A DNA stretch of 64,000 nucleotides. It comes from CAVPWP01 sp963709395 (GTDB lineage: Bacteria; Pseudomonadota; Alphaproteobacteria; Rhodobacterales; Rhodobacteraceae). The notes beneath the pieces were generated by a model. That model had not been told where the DNA came from. It ran no database searches and saw only the letters and a list, made by a program, of their open reading frames with translations. The position numbers were made by a program, and so were the translations under genes. This document shows, piece by piece, positions 27,137 through 37,942 of the stretch (its first letter is position 1; each line of letters starts with the position of its first letter). Where the stretch lies: positions 248,001-312,000 of the forward strand of contig CAVPWP010000012.1 of assembly GCA_963709395.1 (NCBI GenBank). The letters are read 5' to 3'.

Positions 27137-29281
27137 TTATCCTGTGCACGATCGGCGGTATTCCCGACCATCGTTCCCCGTGCCAAAGCCGCTGAGCGAA
27201 ACGCGCAGACTGAGATTGGTCACCGGCGTTGCGGGTTCGGTCGATGTAAAGCTCCGCGAGACCGAAAGATCAACAGCGATGCATTCGTTGCGGTAAACGA
27301 GGCCAAGACCCGCCCGGGGCGCCACATCGTTGACGAAGTCATAGCGCCAGTCGACCCGGCCGACGAAATTGCGGTTGATCTCATAGCTGGCGGCAAGGGC
27401 CCATTCGGAAATCGTCTGCGTCGCGTCCTCTTCCGGCACTTCGACGTTCCAGATGTACGAGGTCGACAGCGCACCCCGGTCGCCGATCCAGGCAAGGCGC
27501 GTCTCGCTTTGGGTGAAGTCGAGGCTGTCGTCGAAGAGCGAGCGGCTGGTGATCCAGAAATCGTCGCTCATGCGCAGGCGGATCGCGGCCAGCCAGTCTG
27601 ACGGGTTGCCGGAGAGGCCGGTTCCTTCTGGGAATTGGTCCTTGTCGCTGAACCGCACGATACGGCCGGCCGTAACCCCCACGACCGGCCCTCCGGGAAT
27701 GCTGCGGGTCCAGCTGACGCCGAGATTGGCCCTGAGCCCTTGTTCGTAGACGTCGACGCCGGGGTAGCGGGAGGGTGCGAAGAGATTGCCTTCGTCGAAC
27801 TCGATGACGGTGCTGTCTTCGTTCGGGGGCGTGCCGCCATAGGATTGCGACCAGGCGATCTGCACCCTCGGTTCAAGGATCTGGCGCGCGCCGCCGGCCT
27901 CGACACGTTCGAGTGGCCATCGCAGGCCGACCGCCGCCGCGGGGGTGGCACGTGCGAGGCTTGGGGGAAACTCGGTGTCGTTGCGGATCGCATAGGCGCC
28001 AAGGGCCAGGCCGGTGCTGGCCTCGAAGACAAGGCCTGCGGGACCGACCCACTCGCGCCACCAGTCCACCGCCGCGCCGACGCGTGCGTCGTCAAGGCCC
28101 GTGATGTTCTCGTCCGAGGTGCGATAGATGATCCGTCCATCCAGGGTGAGCCAGGCATCGCCGCCGAGCGTCCCGGTGGGCAGACGGCGGCTGGTGCTGG
28201 CCACGGCCACGTAGCGCGGCAACGAGCTCTTGTCCGCCTGATCCGCCGCGCGAAGCGACTCGTAGCCGAGCACCCCGGCGAAGGTGAGTTCGTCCGCGTT
28301 GACGCGCTGCGCGAAGACCGAACTCGTCAGCCGGTCCAGATCGGAATAGTCGTAGTCGAGCAGATATGTCGGATCGCTGACCGTCTGGATCTGGAAGGTC
28401 AGCGAATAGTCGCCCGGCAGGTCGAAGGCGCCGTTCCCGAAAAGATAGGCGCGGGTCTGGCCGTCGAGGATGGTGTCACTGAAGGTGATCGCCCCGTTGA
28501 ATACCATGGCCCCGTTGGCGAAGGCCTGGCGGTAGCGCCCTTCGAGTGTGGCCGTGTCGGGCGACACATACGGGGTCAGCGTGACATCGGCGCTGTCCCC
28601 GATCGCAATGAAATAGGGCAGCTTGAGGCCGAGTCCGAGCTCGCTGCTGCTTTGCAGATCGGGGATGAGAAACCCGTTCGCGCGGTCCAGCGTGGGATCG
28701 GGAAGGCGCAGGCGGGGCAGGTAGAAGACAGGGATGCCAACGATCCGGACCTGCGCGTTTTCGAAATAGAGCTGCCGTTCGAGCTGGTCATGAACAACGC
28801 CCGAGGCGCGGATCTCCCACAGCGGTGTGGGACTGTCGGCGCAGACCTGGCAGCTTGAGGCTATGACCCGGCGCAGGCGCGTGTAGCGCGCGCTGTCGCG
28901 GACGATCTCGGCGGCGGCCAGCTGAAGCTGCTGGTCGAGGACGAGACGGGCCGAGCGCAGGATGCCGTCGCTCAGGTCGCTGTCGAGTTCGGCCGCGTCG
29001 GCGAAAAGGACATCGCCGGAGGGTTCGACGAGGCGGATCGGTCCCTCGATCGTGATGCGGTCGCCGGTGCGGTCGTAGGTGATGCGCGACGCGTTCAGGC
29101 GGACGCCGTCGTAGAACACCTCGACATTGCCTTCGGCCACCAGGACCCGGTCGGCCTCGATCCGCAGGGCATCGGCCACGAGCGTGGCAATCGGCACATC
29201 GCCGCTCTGGGCCGATCCGGCCGATGCCCCAGCCAGGGTGCACGCCAGCCAGAGGGCGAGGGACAGGAGCCGGCGTCTCAT
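27137..29281 (-). CDS. lptD: LPS-assembly protein LptD
   Basis: LptD is the outer-membrane barrel that places lipopolysaccharide in the outer leaflet. The 714-residue protein has a signal peptide (MRRRLLSLALWLACTLAG), an OstA-like beta-jellyroll (ADALRIEADRVLVAEGNVEV, YDRTGDRITIEGPIRLVEP) and a large C-terminal barrel (from about residue 200) with LPRLRLPDPTLDRANGFLIP. Four mature cysteines are visible, two in SSCQVCAD and two at the C terminus (NECIAV, RRSCTG), consistent with the disulphide pattern LptD needs. It overlaps lptG and precedes surA. Confidence 0.96.
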   Translation of the reverse strand: MRRRLLSLALWLACTLAGASAGSAQSGDVPIATLVADALRIEADRVLVAEGNVEVFYDGVRLNASRITYDRTGDRITIEGPIRLVEPSGDVLFADAAELDSDLSDGILRSARLVLDQQLQLAAAEIVRDSARYTRLRRVIASSCQVCADSPTPLWEIRASGVVHDQLERQLYFENAQVRIVGIPVFYLPRLRLPDPTLDRANGFLIPDLQSSSELGLGLKLPYFIAIGDSADVTLTPYVSPDTATLEGRYRQAFANGAMVFNGAITFSDTILDGQTRAYLFGNGAFDLPGDYSLTFQIQTVSDPTYLLDYDYSDLDRLTSSVFAQRVNADELTFAGVLGYESLRAADQADKSSLPRYVAVASTSRRLPTGTLGGDAWLTLDGRIIYRTSDENITGLDDARVGAAVDWWREWVGPAGLVFEASTGLALGAYAIRNDTEFPPSLARATPAAAVGLRWPLERVEAGGARQILEPRVQIAWSQSYGGTPPNEDSTVIEFDEGNLFAPSRYPGVDVYEQGLRANLGVSWTRSIPGGPVVGVTAGRIVRFSDKDQFPEGTGLSGNPSDWLAAIRLRMSDDFWITSRSLFDDSLDFTQSETRLAWIGDRGALSTSYIWNVEVPEEDATQTISEWALAASYEINRNFVGRVDWRYDFVNDVAPRAGLGLVYRNECIAVDLSVSRSFTSTEPATPVTNLSLRVSLSGFGTGNDGREYRRSCTG

Positions 29282-30375
29282 CCGTCCTCGAGATGCAGCA
29301 GCAGACCCAGCGGCAGAAGCATCGCCGCTATGGGAGGCCCCCAGGCCGCCAGGAGGATGGGGATCTGCCCGTTCTCGCCCAGAACCTGTGCGAAGTTGCG
29401 GATGAAGAAGAGGGCAAAGCCAAGCCCAAGCGCCATCAGCACCATCAGACCGGTGCGCCCGGATCGGGTGTGACGCATCGTGAAGCCCGCGCCGACCAGA
29501 ACCATCGCCACCAGAAGAAGGGGCATCGCCAGTTCCATGTGGAGGAACATCCGATGCGCCCGCGCCGAGAACCCCGCGCGTTCCAGCTGCGCGATGAACT
29601 GGGGCAAGTCCCAGATCGGAATGGCCGAAGGCGTACCGAAACTGTCGAGGATCTGGCTGCGCGTCAGGTTCGAGGGCAGGGTGGTTTCGGCCATTTCGAC
29701 CGCGGCCTGCTCGATGTTGCCGCCGCTATCGAAGCGCCATTTCTTCGCATCCGTGATGGCCCAGGCGCCGGGGATGAGTTCGGCCTGCGCCGCTTCGATC
29801 CGGTATTCGGCCCGCGCTTCCGTGGAAAAGCCAAGGAAGGTCACGTCGAAAAGCTCGGTGCCGTCGAGATTGGCGCGGCTGGCACGGATGACCGTCTGCC
29901 CGGCCTCACCGCCCTGCCGGAGCCACAGGCCCTCGCGGCTGATCGACAGGGTGCTCGGATCGCCGCCCAGGTAGCGCCCCGAGACCTGTTCGTAGCGTTT
30001 CGAGGTGGCCGCAACCAGCGGGTTCACAAGGGCGACGCCCAGGGCACCGATCAGGGCCGCCACGATGCAGGGCGCAACCAGGCTGCGGATGGCCGAACGT
30101 CCCGAGGCGCGGGTCACCACGAGTTCGGACGACCGGGCAAGCCCCAGAAACAGCGCCAGCGTGGCGAGGATCACGATCAGCGGCAGGATCTGGTAAAGGC
30201 TTTCGGGCACGCGAAGCAGCGTGAGGCGGACGATCGCGCCGAAGCTGGCGTCGGTGCTGCCGAAGCGGCGGAGCTGCTCCACAAGGTCGAAGAGCGCCAG
30301 CATCAGGAGGAACACGCCCAGGACGCCCAGAAAGCTCAGAATGAAGCGCCGGGCGATATAGCGGTGCAGGATCAT
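29278..30375 (-). CDS. lptG: LPS export ABC-transporter permease LptG
   Basis: LptG and LptF form the membrane part of the LptB2FG complex that extracts LPS from the inner membrane. The 365-residue protein has three N-terminal helices (RFILSFLGVLGVFLLMLALF), the coupling-helix segment RVPESLYQILPLIVILATLA, a periplasmic beta-jellyroll (about 140 to 260), and three C-terminal helices with LPLLLVAMVLVGAGFTMRHT. Both ends overlap neighbours by four bases (ATGA), with lptF upstream and lptD downstream, so the three are one transcript. Confidence 0.95.
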   Translation of the reverse strand: MILHRYIARRFILSFLGVLGVFLLMLALFDLVEQLRRFGSTDASFGAIVRLTLLRVPESLYQILPLIVILATLALFLGLARSSELVVTRASGRSAIRSLVAPCIVAALIGALGVALVNPLVAATSKRYEQVSGRYLGGDPSTLSISREGLWLRQGGEAGQTVIRASRANLDGTELFDVTFLGFSTEARAEYRIEAAQAELIPGAWAITDAKKWRFDSGGNIEQAAVEMAETTLPSNLTRSQILDSFGTPSAIPIWDLPQFIAQLERAGFSARAHRMFLHMELAMPLLLVAMVLVGAGFTMRHTRSGRTGLMVLMALGLGFALFFIRNFAQVLGENGQIPILLAAWGPPIAAMLLPLGLLLHLEDG

Positions 30376-31508
30376 GCCGCCGCCCCGACCTGACCGGTCG
30401 CAGCGAGCGGGCTGCGCCGCGTCCGGCCCGCAAAGCGCAGGATCAGCCAGGCCGCGAGAAACCCCGACACTGGGGCCAGATAGACCAGTGGAAGAAACGC
30501 CGCGTCCGTCCGAGCCGGACCCGACGCGGCGTTATCGATCAGCTGGATCACAACCAGCGCCAGGATCGCACCGAAGATCTGGCGCCACATGCCGAAGCGG
30601 CTGAACCCGCCGATCATGAGAACCGCGAAGCCCAGAAGCGGGGCCTGGGCCGCAATCAGGGCCTGGGTGATGCGCTCGTGGCCTTCGAAGCGCATCGCTT
30701 CGGCGGTCCGACCGGTTTCCTCGACCAGTGCTTCGGTCGGAGACAGAAGCTCGACCGTCGACAGCTCTTCCACCCGGCGACGGTCGGCCGAGGGCAGCGG
30801 CACCAGCGCGCCGATGTCGTAGACGAAGTCGTCGAACCGCGTCATGGCAAGCTGGCGCGTTTCGGTGTTCAACGTCTGCGCCATGCCGTTGAACAGCAGG
30901 ATCTTGGGAGAGCCGGCATCGCGCACGATGAGGGCGGCGCGCGCGGTGTAGGTGATTTGCCGCGCCGGGTTGCGGCTGTCGTCGATGAAGATGTTGCGCA
31001 ACTCGCCTTCGGGCGAGATCTCGCGGATGTAGAAGGTCAACCCGGCCACCGGATGCACGAACGTGCCCTCGGTCAGCAGCCGGGCGGTCACGTTCTCGCT
31101 GATCTCGACGCTCTTGTCGGCCAGCCTCCCAAGGCTTGCCGGGACCAGCACATGGGTCAGGATCGAAACGCAGAGAGCGACGAAGAGGCCGAAATAAAGC
31201 GCGGGCCGGGCCAGGCGGGACGGGCTGTAACCGGTCGCCCGAACGACGACGAGTTCGCTGTCCGATTGCAGCCGGTTGGTGACGTAGAGCACCGAGGCGA
31301 AGGCCGCCACCGGCAGTACGATGCGGATCACGTTGGGCAGGGTCAGTGTGGTGAATTCCAGGAACACCATCGCCGACTGGCCGCTGGCGATGAGCTGGTC
31401 GAACAGCGCCACCGCGCGGTTCACCCAGTAGACCAGCACCAGCACCAGGGCGAAAAAGCCGAAATGCGTGAGGAACTGCGACAGGAGATATCTGTCGAAT
31501 CTGGCCAC
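30372..31508 (-). CDS. lptF: LPS export ABC-transporter permease LptF
   Basis: LptF is the partner of LptG. The 378-residue protein starts MARFDRYLLSQFLTHFGFFA with the first helix, followed by FTTLTLPNVIRIVLPVAAFA and the coupling region SDSELVVVRATGYSPSRLA. A periplasmic jellyroll (about 140 to 265) is flanked by membrane helices ending near LVYLAPVSGFLAAWLILRFA. It is the first gene of lptF-lptG-lptD-surA-pdxA, and the 150-bp gap before the divergent pepA should contain the promoter of this cluster. Confidence 0.95.
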   Translation of the reverse strand: MARFDRYLLSQFLTHFGFFALVLVLVYWVNRAVALFDQLIASGQSAMVFLEFTTLTLPNVIRIVLPVAAFASVLYVTNRLQSDSELVVVRATGYSPSRLARPALYFGLFVALCVSILTHVLVPASLGRLADKSVEISENVTARLLTEGTFVHPVAGLTFYIREISPEGELRNIFIDDSRNPARQITYTARAALIVRDAGSPKILLFNGMAQTLNTETRQLAMTRFDDFVYDIGALVPLPSADRRRVEELSTVELLSPTEALVEETGRTAEAMRFEGHERITQALIAAQAPLLGFAVLMIGGFSRFGMWRQIFGAILALVVIQLIDNAASGPARTDAAFLPLVYLAPVSGFLAAWLILRFAGRTRRSPLAATGQVGAAA

Positions 31509-31657
31509 GCTGCTCTTTGCCCCTGCTCGCCGTTTCTGATCGCGGTTTCCTGTTCCGGACCCTAGCCCAAGGCGCGAACGGCGGAAACTCCCTTCTGGTC
31601 AAGGCGGGGACTGGGGGCTAGGTATTGCCGAAACATCCTGACATCACGAGGCCCCCC

Positions 31658-33151
<1,494 letters not shown>

Positions 33152-33197
33152 TCCGGGAAGCGGGTCGAGGGGCGGTTCGAGGGGCGGTTCGGGGCCG

Positions 33198-33659
33198 ATG
33201 GGGGCTGCATATTTCTATCACCTGACGCGCTCGACGCTGGAGGAGACGCTTCCGACGCTTCTGGAAAAGGCGCGCGGCGCAGGCTGGCGGGTGGCCGTCC
33301 GGGGCACGGACGCAGCAAGGCTCGACTGGCTCGACGGACGGCTCTGGATGGGCGACGGGTTCCTGCCGCACGGGCGTGCGGGCGGGCCGCACGATGCCGA
33401 TCAGCCGGTTCTGCTGACCACCACAGCGCAAGCCGCCAACGCCCCGGCTTGCGTCATGTCCATCGACGGGGCCGAGGTGACGCCGGACGAGGTGACCGCG
33501 CTTGAACGGGTCTGCATCCTCTTCGATGGCGGCGACGAGGCGGCGCTTGCAGTGGCGCGCGGCCAGTGGAAGGCGCTGACCGCGGCGGGCTGCACCGCGG
33601 TCTACTGGAGCCAGGAAAGCGGATCCTGGGCGAAGAAGTCGGAAAGCGGCGGCGCCTGA
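33198..33659 (+). CDS. holC: DNA polymerase III chi subunit HolC
   Basis: Chi links the clamp loader to single-stranded DNA-binding protein at the replication fork. The 153-residue protein has the family pattern: AAYFYHLTRSTLEETLPTLL, GWRVAVRGTDAARLDWLDGRLW, FLPHGRAGGPHDADQPVLLT, and ALERVCILFDGGDEAALAVARGQWK. The pepA-holC order is common and supports the call. It converges on the aspartic protease gene. Confidence 0.93.
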   Translation: MGAAYFYHLTRSTLEETLPTLLEKARGAGWRVAVRGTDAARLDWLDGRLWMGDGFLPHGRAGGPHDADQPVLLTTTAQAANAPACVMSIDGAEVTPDEVTALERVCILFDGGDEAALAVARGQWKALTAAGCTAVYWSQESGSWAKKSESGGA

Positions 33660-33710
33660 GGCGCGGGTTTCGCGCTGCCGCGCGAGGATATTTGACCCAA
33701 GAAGAATGGG

Positions 33711-34292
33711 CTATCGTTCGAGGATCAGCGTCCCGTCCGCGATCTCGATCCGGCTGAAACGCTGAAGATAGGTCATTCCCAGCAGCGAGCCGGGCATTTC
33801 GCCCTCGTTGACCGACACGGGCACGTCGCGGTCGGTGACCGGGCCGAGCGAGACCTCGTTCACCCGGGCGCGGGCGGTGCGGACCTGGCCGTTGGCGGTC
33901 ATGGCGATGCCGCTGTAGGCCAGTGCCGACGGGTCTAGACCGGCGCGGGCGGCATCCTCGCGCGTCAGCACGATGTCGCTGGCGCCGGTGTCGACGACAA
34001 AACGCACAGGCGCGCCGTTCAGACCCAGGGTCAGGTAGTAATGCCCGTCGAAGGCGCGCGGCACCTCGATCCGGCCGCCATCGGCCACGACCAGCTGGCG
34101 CGGCACGAGGTCGGTGCGCACATCGTTCCAAAGGCCGTATCCGGCGATCACACCAAGGAAGATCAGCCCCCAGGCCAGCGCCGTGCGAAGCGTACGTCCA
34201 AGCGAGCCGCGGCCCTCGGCGATCAGCCATCCGCCCACGGCGACGCCGAGCAGCACGAGGTAGGCGAGACGCGGGATATCGTTGCTGTCCAT
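33711..34292 (-). CDS. Membrane-anchored retropepsin-like aspartic protease (TIGR02281 type)
   Basis: The 193-residue protein has two N-terminal membrane helices (LAYLVLLGVAVGGWLIAEG and LAWGLIFLGVIAGYGLWNDV) and a C-terminal clan AA domain. The single catalytic motif is VVDTGASDIVLT with Asp101. The ending GSLLGMTYLQRFSRIEIADGTLIL is typical of bacterial retropepsin-like proteins that act as dimers. The protease domain should face the periplasm. Its substrate is unknown. It converges on holC. Confidence 0.9.
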   Translation of the reverse strand: MDSNDIPRLAYLVLLGVAVGGWLIAEGRGSLGRTLRTALAWGLIFLGVIAGYGLWNDVRTDLVPRQLVVADGGRIEVPRAFDGHYYLTLGLNGAPVRFVVDTGASDIVLTREDAARAGLDPSALAYSGIAMTANGQVRTARARVNEVSLGPVTDRDVPVSVNEGEMPGSLLGMTYLQRFSRIEIADGTLILER

Positions 34293-34330
34293 GACCTTCA
34301 GATAAGGGCAGGGGCGGTGCGGGAAAAGGG

Positions 34331-34954
34331 TCAGCCGGCGGCCAGCCCGAAGTCGCGCAGCCCATCAAGGACGAATTGCACCGAGAGTGCGGCCAGAAGC
34401 ATCCCCAGAAGCCGGGTGACGACGTTGATGCCGGTGGGGCCAAGCGCGCGTTCGATCACGCCGGCGGCCAGGAAGAAGACGAAGGTCACGACCAGCACCG
34501 CCGCCATCACGCCGTGCACGGCGGCGATCCAGCCCCAGTCCCCCGGCGATTGCCCGGTCAGAAGGATCATCGTGGCCAGCGCACCGGGCCCTGCGATCAG
34601 CGGCGTGGCCAGCGGAAAGACCGACGGGTCATCGACATGGGCGGCCTGGTCGCCGCGCCGCTTGGTGCGGCGTTCGAAGAGCATGTCGAGCGCGGTGAGA
34701 AACAGAAGGATGCCGCCCGCGATGCGGAACGCCGGCATCGAGATGCCGACGAAACCCAGAAGCGCCTCGCCCAGAAGCCCGAAGAGCGTCAGGAGCACGG
34801 CCCCGATCAGCGTGGCGCGGATCGCGATGCCGCGCCGGTGCTCCGGCGTCATGCCCTGCGTCAGCGCCACGAAGAGCGGCGCAAGGCCGATCGGGTCGAT
34901 GATCACGAAGAGCGTGACGAAGGCGGTGATGTAGGGGGCGAGATCGGCAGCCAT
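34331..34954 (-). CDS. MarC-family integral membrane protein
   Basis: The 207-residue protein has about six membrane helices and the family signatures FVTLFVIIDPIGLAPLFVAL at the start, EALLGFVGISMPAFRIAGGI, and FPLATPLIAGPGALATMILL. MarC/UPF0056 proteins were once linked to multiple antibiotic resistance, but that is no longer supported and their role is unknown. It is on the same strand as the ABC-F gene upstream but about 130 bp away and probably separately transcribed. Confidence 0.92.
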   Translation of the reverse strand: MAADLAPYITAFVTLFVIIDPIGLAPLFVALTQGMTPEHRRGIAIRATLIGAVLLTLFGLLGEALLGFVGISMPAFRIAGGILLFLTALDMLFERRTKRRGDQAAHVDDPSVFPLATPLIAGPGALATMILLTGQSPGDWGWIAAVHGVMAAVLVVTFVFFLAAGVIERALGPTGINVVTRLLGMLLAALSVQFVLDGLRDFGLAAG

Positions 34955-35088
34955 GAAGGCCAGAATGCAGGTTTGCGGAGGTCGGGCAAGACGTCAGTGC
35001 GAGGCCCGGCCCAGGATCGTCGACTGACGGCTCCATTTCGCACCACCGGGTGTCCCCAAGGCTCTGTGCGGGTGGCCGCTCCGGCCCG

Positions 35089-36954
35089 TCATGCCGCCGT
35101 TTCCACCCGGTCGAGCCGCTCGACGGCGGCCATCCACAGCGCCTCGGCGCGGTCGAGCCCTTCCATCACCTCGGCGTATTTCTTTTGCCAGACCTCGGTC
35201 TCGCCGATGCGCTCGGGCTCGTACATGGCGGGATCGGCGAGCTTTTTCGCCAGTTTCTCGCGCATCGCCTCGATCTTGGCGACCCGCGCCTCGCAGACGG
35301 CGACCTCGGCGCGCAGCGCCTTGATCTGGTCGCGGCTGACGGGTTTCGCCTTGGGTTTCTCGCCGCGTCCCGTGCCGTTCTCGGCCGTCTGCACGGGCGG
35401 GTCGAGCAGCATGCGCCGGTAATCCTCGAGATCGCCCTCGTAGGGCGTCACCCTTCCGTCCTTGACCAGCCACAGCCGGTCGGCCACCAGCGACAGAAGG
35501 TGCATGTCGTGGCTGACGATCACGACCGCGCCGGAATAGGCGGTCAGCGCCTCGACCAGCGCCTCGCGGCTTTCCATGTCGAGGTGGTTGGTCGGCTCGT
35601 CGAGGATCAGCAGATGCGGCGCGTCGAGCGTGGCCAGCAGAAGCGACAGCCGCGCCTTCTGCCCGCCCGAGAGCCGCCCGGCCACGGTGTCGGCCTGCGC
35701 CGCCCCGATGCCGAAGCCCGCAAGCCGTGCGCGCAGCTTGGCCGGCGTCTCGTCCGGCCGCATCCGCCGGATGTGGTCAAGCGGGGTCTCGTCGGCGTGC
35801 AACTCGTCCAGCTGGTGCTGGGCGAAATAGCCGATGCGCAGCTTCGAGGCCCGGGTGACGCGCCCGCCCATGGCATGAAGCTTGGCCGATATCAGCTTGG
35901 AAAGCGTTGATTTTCCTTCGCCGTTCCGTCCCAGAAGGGCGATCCGGTCGTCCTGGTCGATGCGCAGGTCGAGCTTTTTCAGAACGGGCGTGTCGCCATA
36001 GCCGACGCTGGCGCTTTCCATCGCGACGATGGGGGGCGACAGTTCCTCGGGCTGGGGAAAGGAAAACGCGCGCAGCGCGGCCTCGGCCGGGGTCGAGATC
36101 GGCTTGAGCTTGGCGATCATCTTGAGCCGCGATTGCGCCTGCACGGCCTTCGAGGCCTTGGCGCGGAAGCGGTCGACGAAGCTTTGCAGATGCTCGCGGC
36201 GCATGTCCTGCTTGCGGCGTTCGGACTCGGCCACGGCAAGGCGCGCGGCGCGGGTTTCCGCGAAGCGGTCATAGGGGCCCTGGTAGAGGGTCAGCTTGCG
36301 GTCCTCGAGGTGCAGGATCGAGGTGACCGCGCGGTTCAGCAGCCCACGGTCGTGGCTGATGATCAGCACGGTGTGCGGATAGCGCGTGAGGTAGCTTTCG
36401 AGCCAGAGAGCGCCTTCGAGATCGAGGTAGTTCGTCGGCTCGTCGAGCAGCAGAAGGTCGGGCTGGGCGAAAAGGACGCCGGCCAGCGCCACGCGCATCC
36501 GCCAGCCGCCCGAGAAGGCGCTGCAGGGCATCTGCTGTTCGGCCTCGGTGAAGCCCAGGCCCTTGAGGATCGTCGCGGCGCGGCCCTCGGCCGACCAGGC
36601 GTCGATATCGGCCAGGCGCGTCTGCACGTCGGCGATGCGGCCGGGGTCGGTCGCGGTCTCGGCCTCGGCCAGAAGGGCCGCGCGTTCGGTGTCGGCGGCG
36701 AGCACCGTGTCGAGGAGCGAGGTCTCCGAGGCCGGCACTTCCTGTGCCACGCCGCCGATCCGCGCGCGCGAGGGCAGCGAGATGCTGCCGCCCTCCAGCA
36801 CCAGTTCGCCCCGGATCAGCCGGAAGAGGGTGGTCTTGCCGGTGCCGTTGCGGCCGACAAGGCCGACCTTGTGGCCGGTCGGAATCGTGGCCGAGGCGCC
36901 GTCGAACAACGGGCGGCCTTCGACCGAATAGCGGATGTCATCGACGCGCAGCAT
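35089..36954 (-). CDS. ABC-F family ATPase (Uup/YheS-like)
   Basis: ABC-F proteins carry two fused ATPase domains and no membrane part, and mostly act on the ribosome. The 621-residue protein has Walker A motifs GRNGTGKTT and GRNGEGKST, signature motifs AFSGGWRMRVALAG and LSGGQKARLSLLL, Walker B regions LLLLDEPTNYLDLE and LILDEPTNHLDMES, and the long interdomain linker (AETRAARLAVAESERRKQDM). The C-terminal tail is a coiled coil (KALRAEVAVCEARVAKIEAM). ATG 36954 places the first strand MLRVDDIRYSV at the start. Whether it resembles Uup, YheS or another subgroup cannot be settled here. Confidence 0.93.
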   Translation of the reverse strand: MLRVDDIRYSVEGRPLFDGASATIPTGHKVGLVGRNGTGKTTLFRLIRGELVLEGGSISLPSRARIGGVAQEVPASETSLLDTVLAADTERAALLAEAETATDPGRIADVQTRLADIDAWSAEGRAATILKGLGFTEAEQQMPCSAFSGGWRMRVALAGVLFAQPDLLLLDEPTNYLDLEGALWLESYLTRYPHTVLIISHDRGLLNRAVTSILHLEDRKLTLYQGPYDRFAETRAARLAVAESERRKQDMRREHLQSFVDRFRAKASKAVQAQSRLKMIAKLKPISTPAEAALRAFSFPQPEELSPPIVAMESASVGYGDTPVLKKLDLRIDQDDRIALLGRNGEGKSTLSKLISAKLHAMGGRVTRASKLRIGYFAQHQLDELHADETPLDHIRRMRPDETPAKLRARLAGFGIGAAQADTVAGRLSGGQKARLSLLLATLDAPHLLILDEPTNHLDMESREALVEALTAYSGAVVIVSHDMHLLSLVADRLWLVKDGRVTPYEGDLEDYRRMLLDPPVQTAENGTGRGEKPKAKPVSRDQIKALRAEVAVCEARVAKIEAMREKLAKKLADPAMYEPERIGETEVWQKKYAEVMEGLDRAEALWMAAVERLDRVETAA

Positions 36955-37109
36955 GGGCGGTGGCTTAGCCCATTGGCGGGGGCTGCGGAAGGGGGGCGGC
37001 AAAGGTGTTCTTCGCAGGCTTTCCATCGCCTTTGACCCGTGTTAGGCGAAGCCCGGACAGCGGCGGCGGGCATCGTGCGCGCCGCCTTCGCATGAAGAGG
37101 CACGACGAC

Positions 37110-37532
37110 ATGGCGACCGAACGCACGCTTTCGATCATCAAACCCGACGCGACGACGCGCAACCTGACCGGCAAGATCAACGCCAAGTTCGAGGAGGCGG
37201 GTCTGCGCATCGTGGCGCAAAAGCGCGTCCACCTGACCAAGGCGCAGGCGGGCAAGTTCTACGAGGTGCACAAGGACCGTCCGTTCTATGACGAGCTGTG
37301 CGACTTCATGGCCTCGGCCCCGGTCGTGGTGCAGGTTCTCGAGGGCGAGGGCGCCATCGCGAAGAACCGCGAAGTGATGGGGGCGACCAACCCCGCAGAT
37401 GCCGCCCCCGGGACGATCCGCGCCGAATTCGCCGAAAGCGTCGGCGAGAACTCGGTCCACGGCTCGGACGCCCCCGAGACGGCAGCGCAGGAAATCGCCT
37501 ACTTCTTCGCGGGTCTCGAAATCGTCGGCTAA
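37110..37532 (+). CDS. ndk: Nucleoside diphosphate kinase
   Basis: Ndk exchanges gamma-phosphates between nucleoside di- and triphosphates through a phospho-histidine. The 140-residue protein is of exact family length, with TLSIIKPDATTRNLTGKINA at the start, the active-site NSVHGSD with His117, and EIAYFFAGLEIVG at the end. It is monocistronic: a divergent gene lies upstream and a terminator follows within 60 bp of the stop. This is the last clearly core gene before the window changes character. Confidence 0.98.
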   Translation: MATERTLSIIKPDATTRNLTGKINAKFEEAGLRIVAQKRVHLTKAQAGKFYEVHKDRPFYDELCDFMASAPVVVQVLEGEGAIAKNREVMGATNPADAAPGTIRAEFAESVGENSVHGSDAPETAAQEIAYFFAGLEIVG

Positions 37533-37564
37533 CGCCTTCGTTGCAGACAACGTGTTCAGCGGCG

Positions 37565-37589
37565 CGCCGGTCCACTGGGCCGGCGTTTT
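37565..37589 (+). terminator. Rho-independent terminator of ndk
   Basis: The arms CGCCGGTCC (37565 to 37573) and GGGCCGGCG (37577 to 37585) pair over 9 bp, including one G-T pair, around a 3-base loop. TTTT follows immediately. The position 33 bases after the ndk stop fits a terminator. Confidence 0.85.
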
Positions 37590-37888
37590 GCGTTTCACCA
37601 CGGGCTTTCGCCGCGCCCGCCGATCGGTTCGCGCGGATCGACTACGACCGGCGGATCTGGTTTCCGGACCTGTAACGGCTCAGTGCGCCAATGGCTGCTT
37701 CGAACGCGATCCAACACTGGCGCAAAACGAAGCAATGACCGGGATGCGAACTTTCCTGGCATTGCCCAAAGCAGCATCAATCCGCGTTGCGGGCCCAGAT
37801 CCCACCTTTGCCGTAGCTTCGGCCGAGGTCCCGGCCCCCTGGCCAGCGAAGAGACGTTCCTTTCTGTGGCGGCACCGTCCGCTCAGTC
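37590..37888. other. Non-coding stretch at the core/accessory boundary
   Basis: About 300 bp with no supportable gene. Reading frames are short and none has a good ribosome-binding site or family match. Parts resemble degenerate intergenic repeats seen in marine Rhodobacterales (for example ACGAAGCAATGACC near 37725), but a clear repeat unit could not be delimited. Confidence 0.4.
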
Positions 37889-37926
37889 CGAGTAGCCGGG
37901 CTCAATGCATGGAGCCCGGCTACTCG
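37889..37926. repeat. Perfect 15-bp inverted repeat (hairpin) after the DUF1254 gene
   Basis: CGAGTAGCCGGGCTC (37889 to 37903) and GAGCCCGGCTACTCG (37912 to 37926) are exact reverse complements around an 8-base loop, AATGCATG. It lies 16 bp beyond the stop of the minus-strand DUF1254 gene. It lacks a T tract on either strand, so it could be a transcript-end stabiliser, a bidirectional terminator or a mobile-repeat remnant. Confidence 0.75.
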
Positions 37927-37942
37927 CCGAATTGACCTCCGA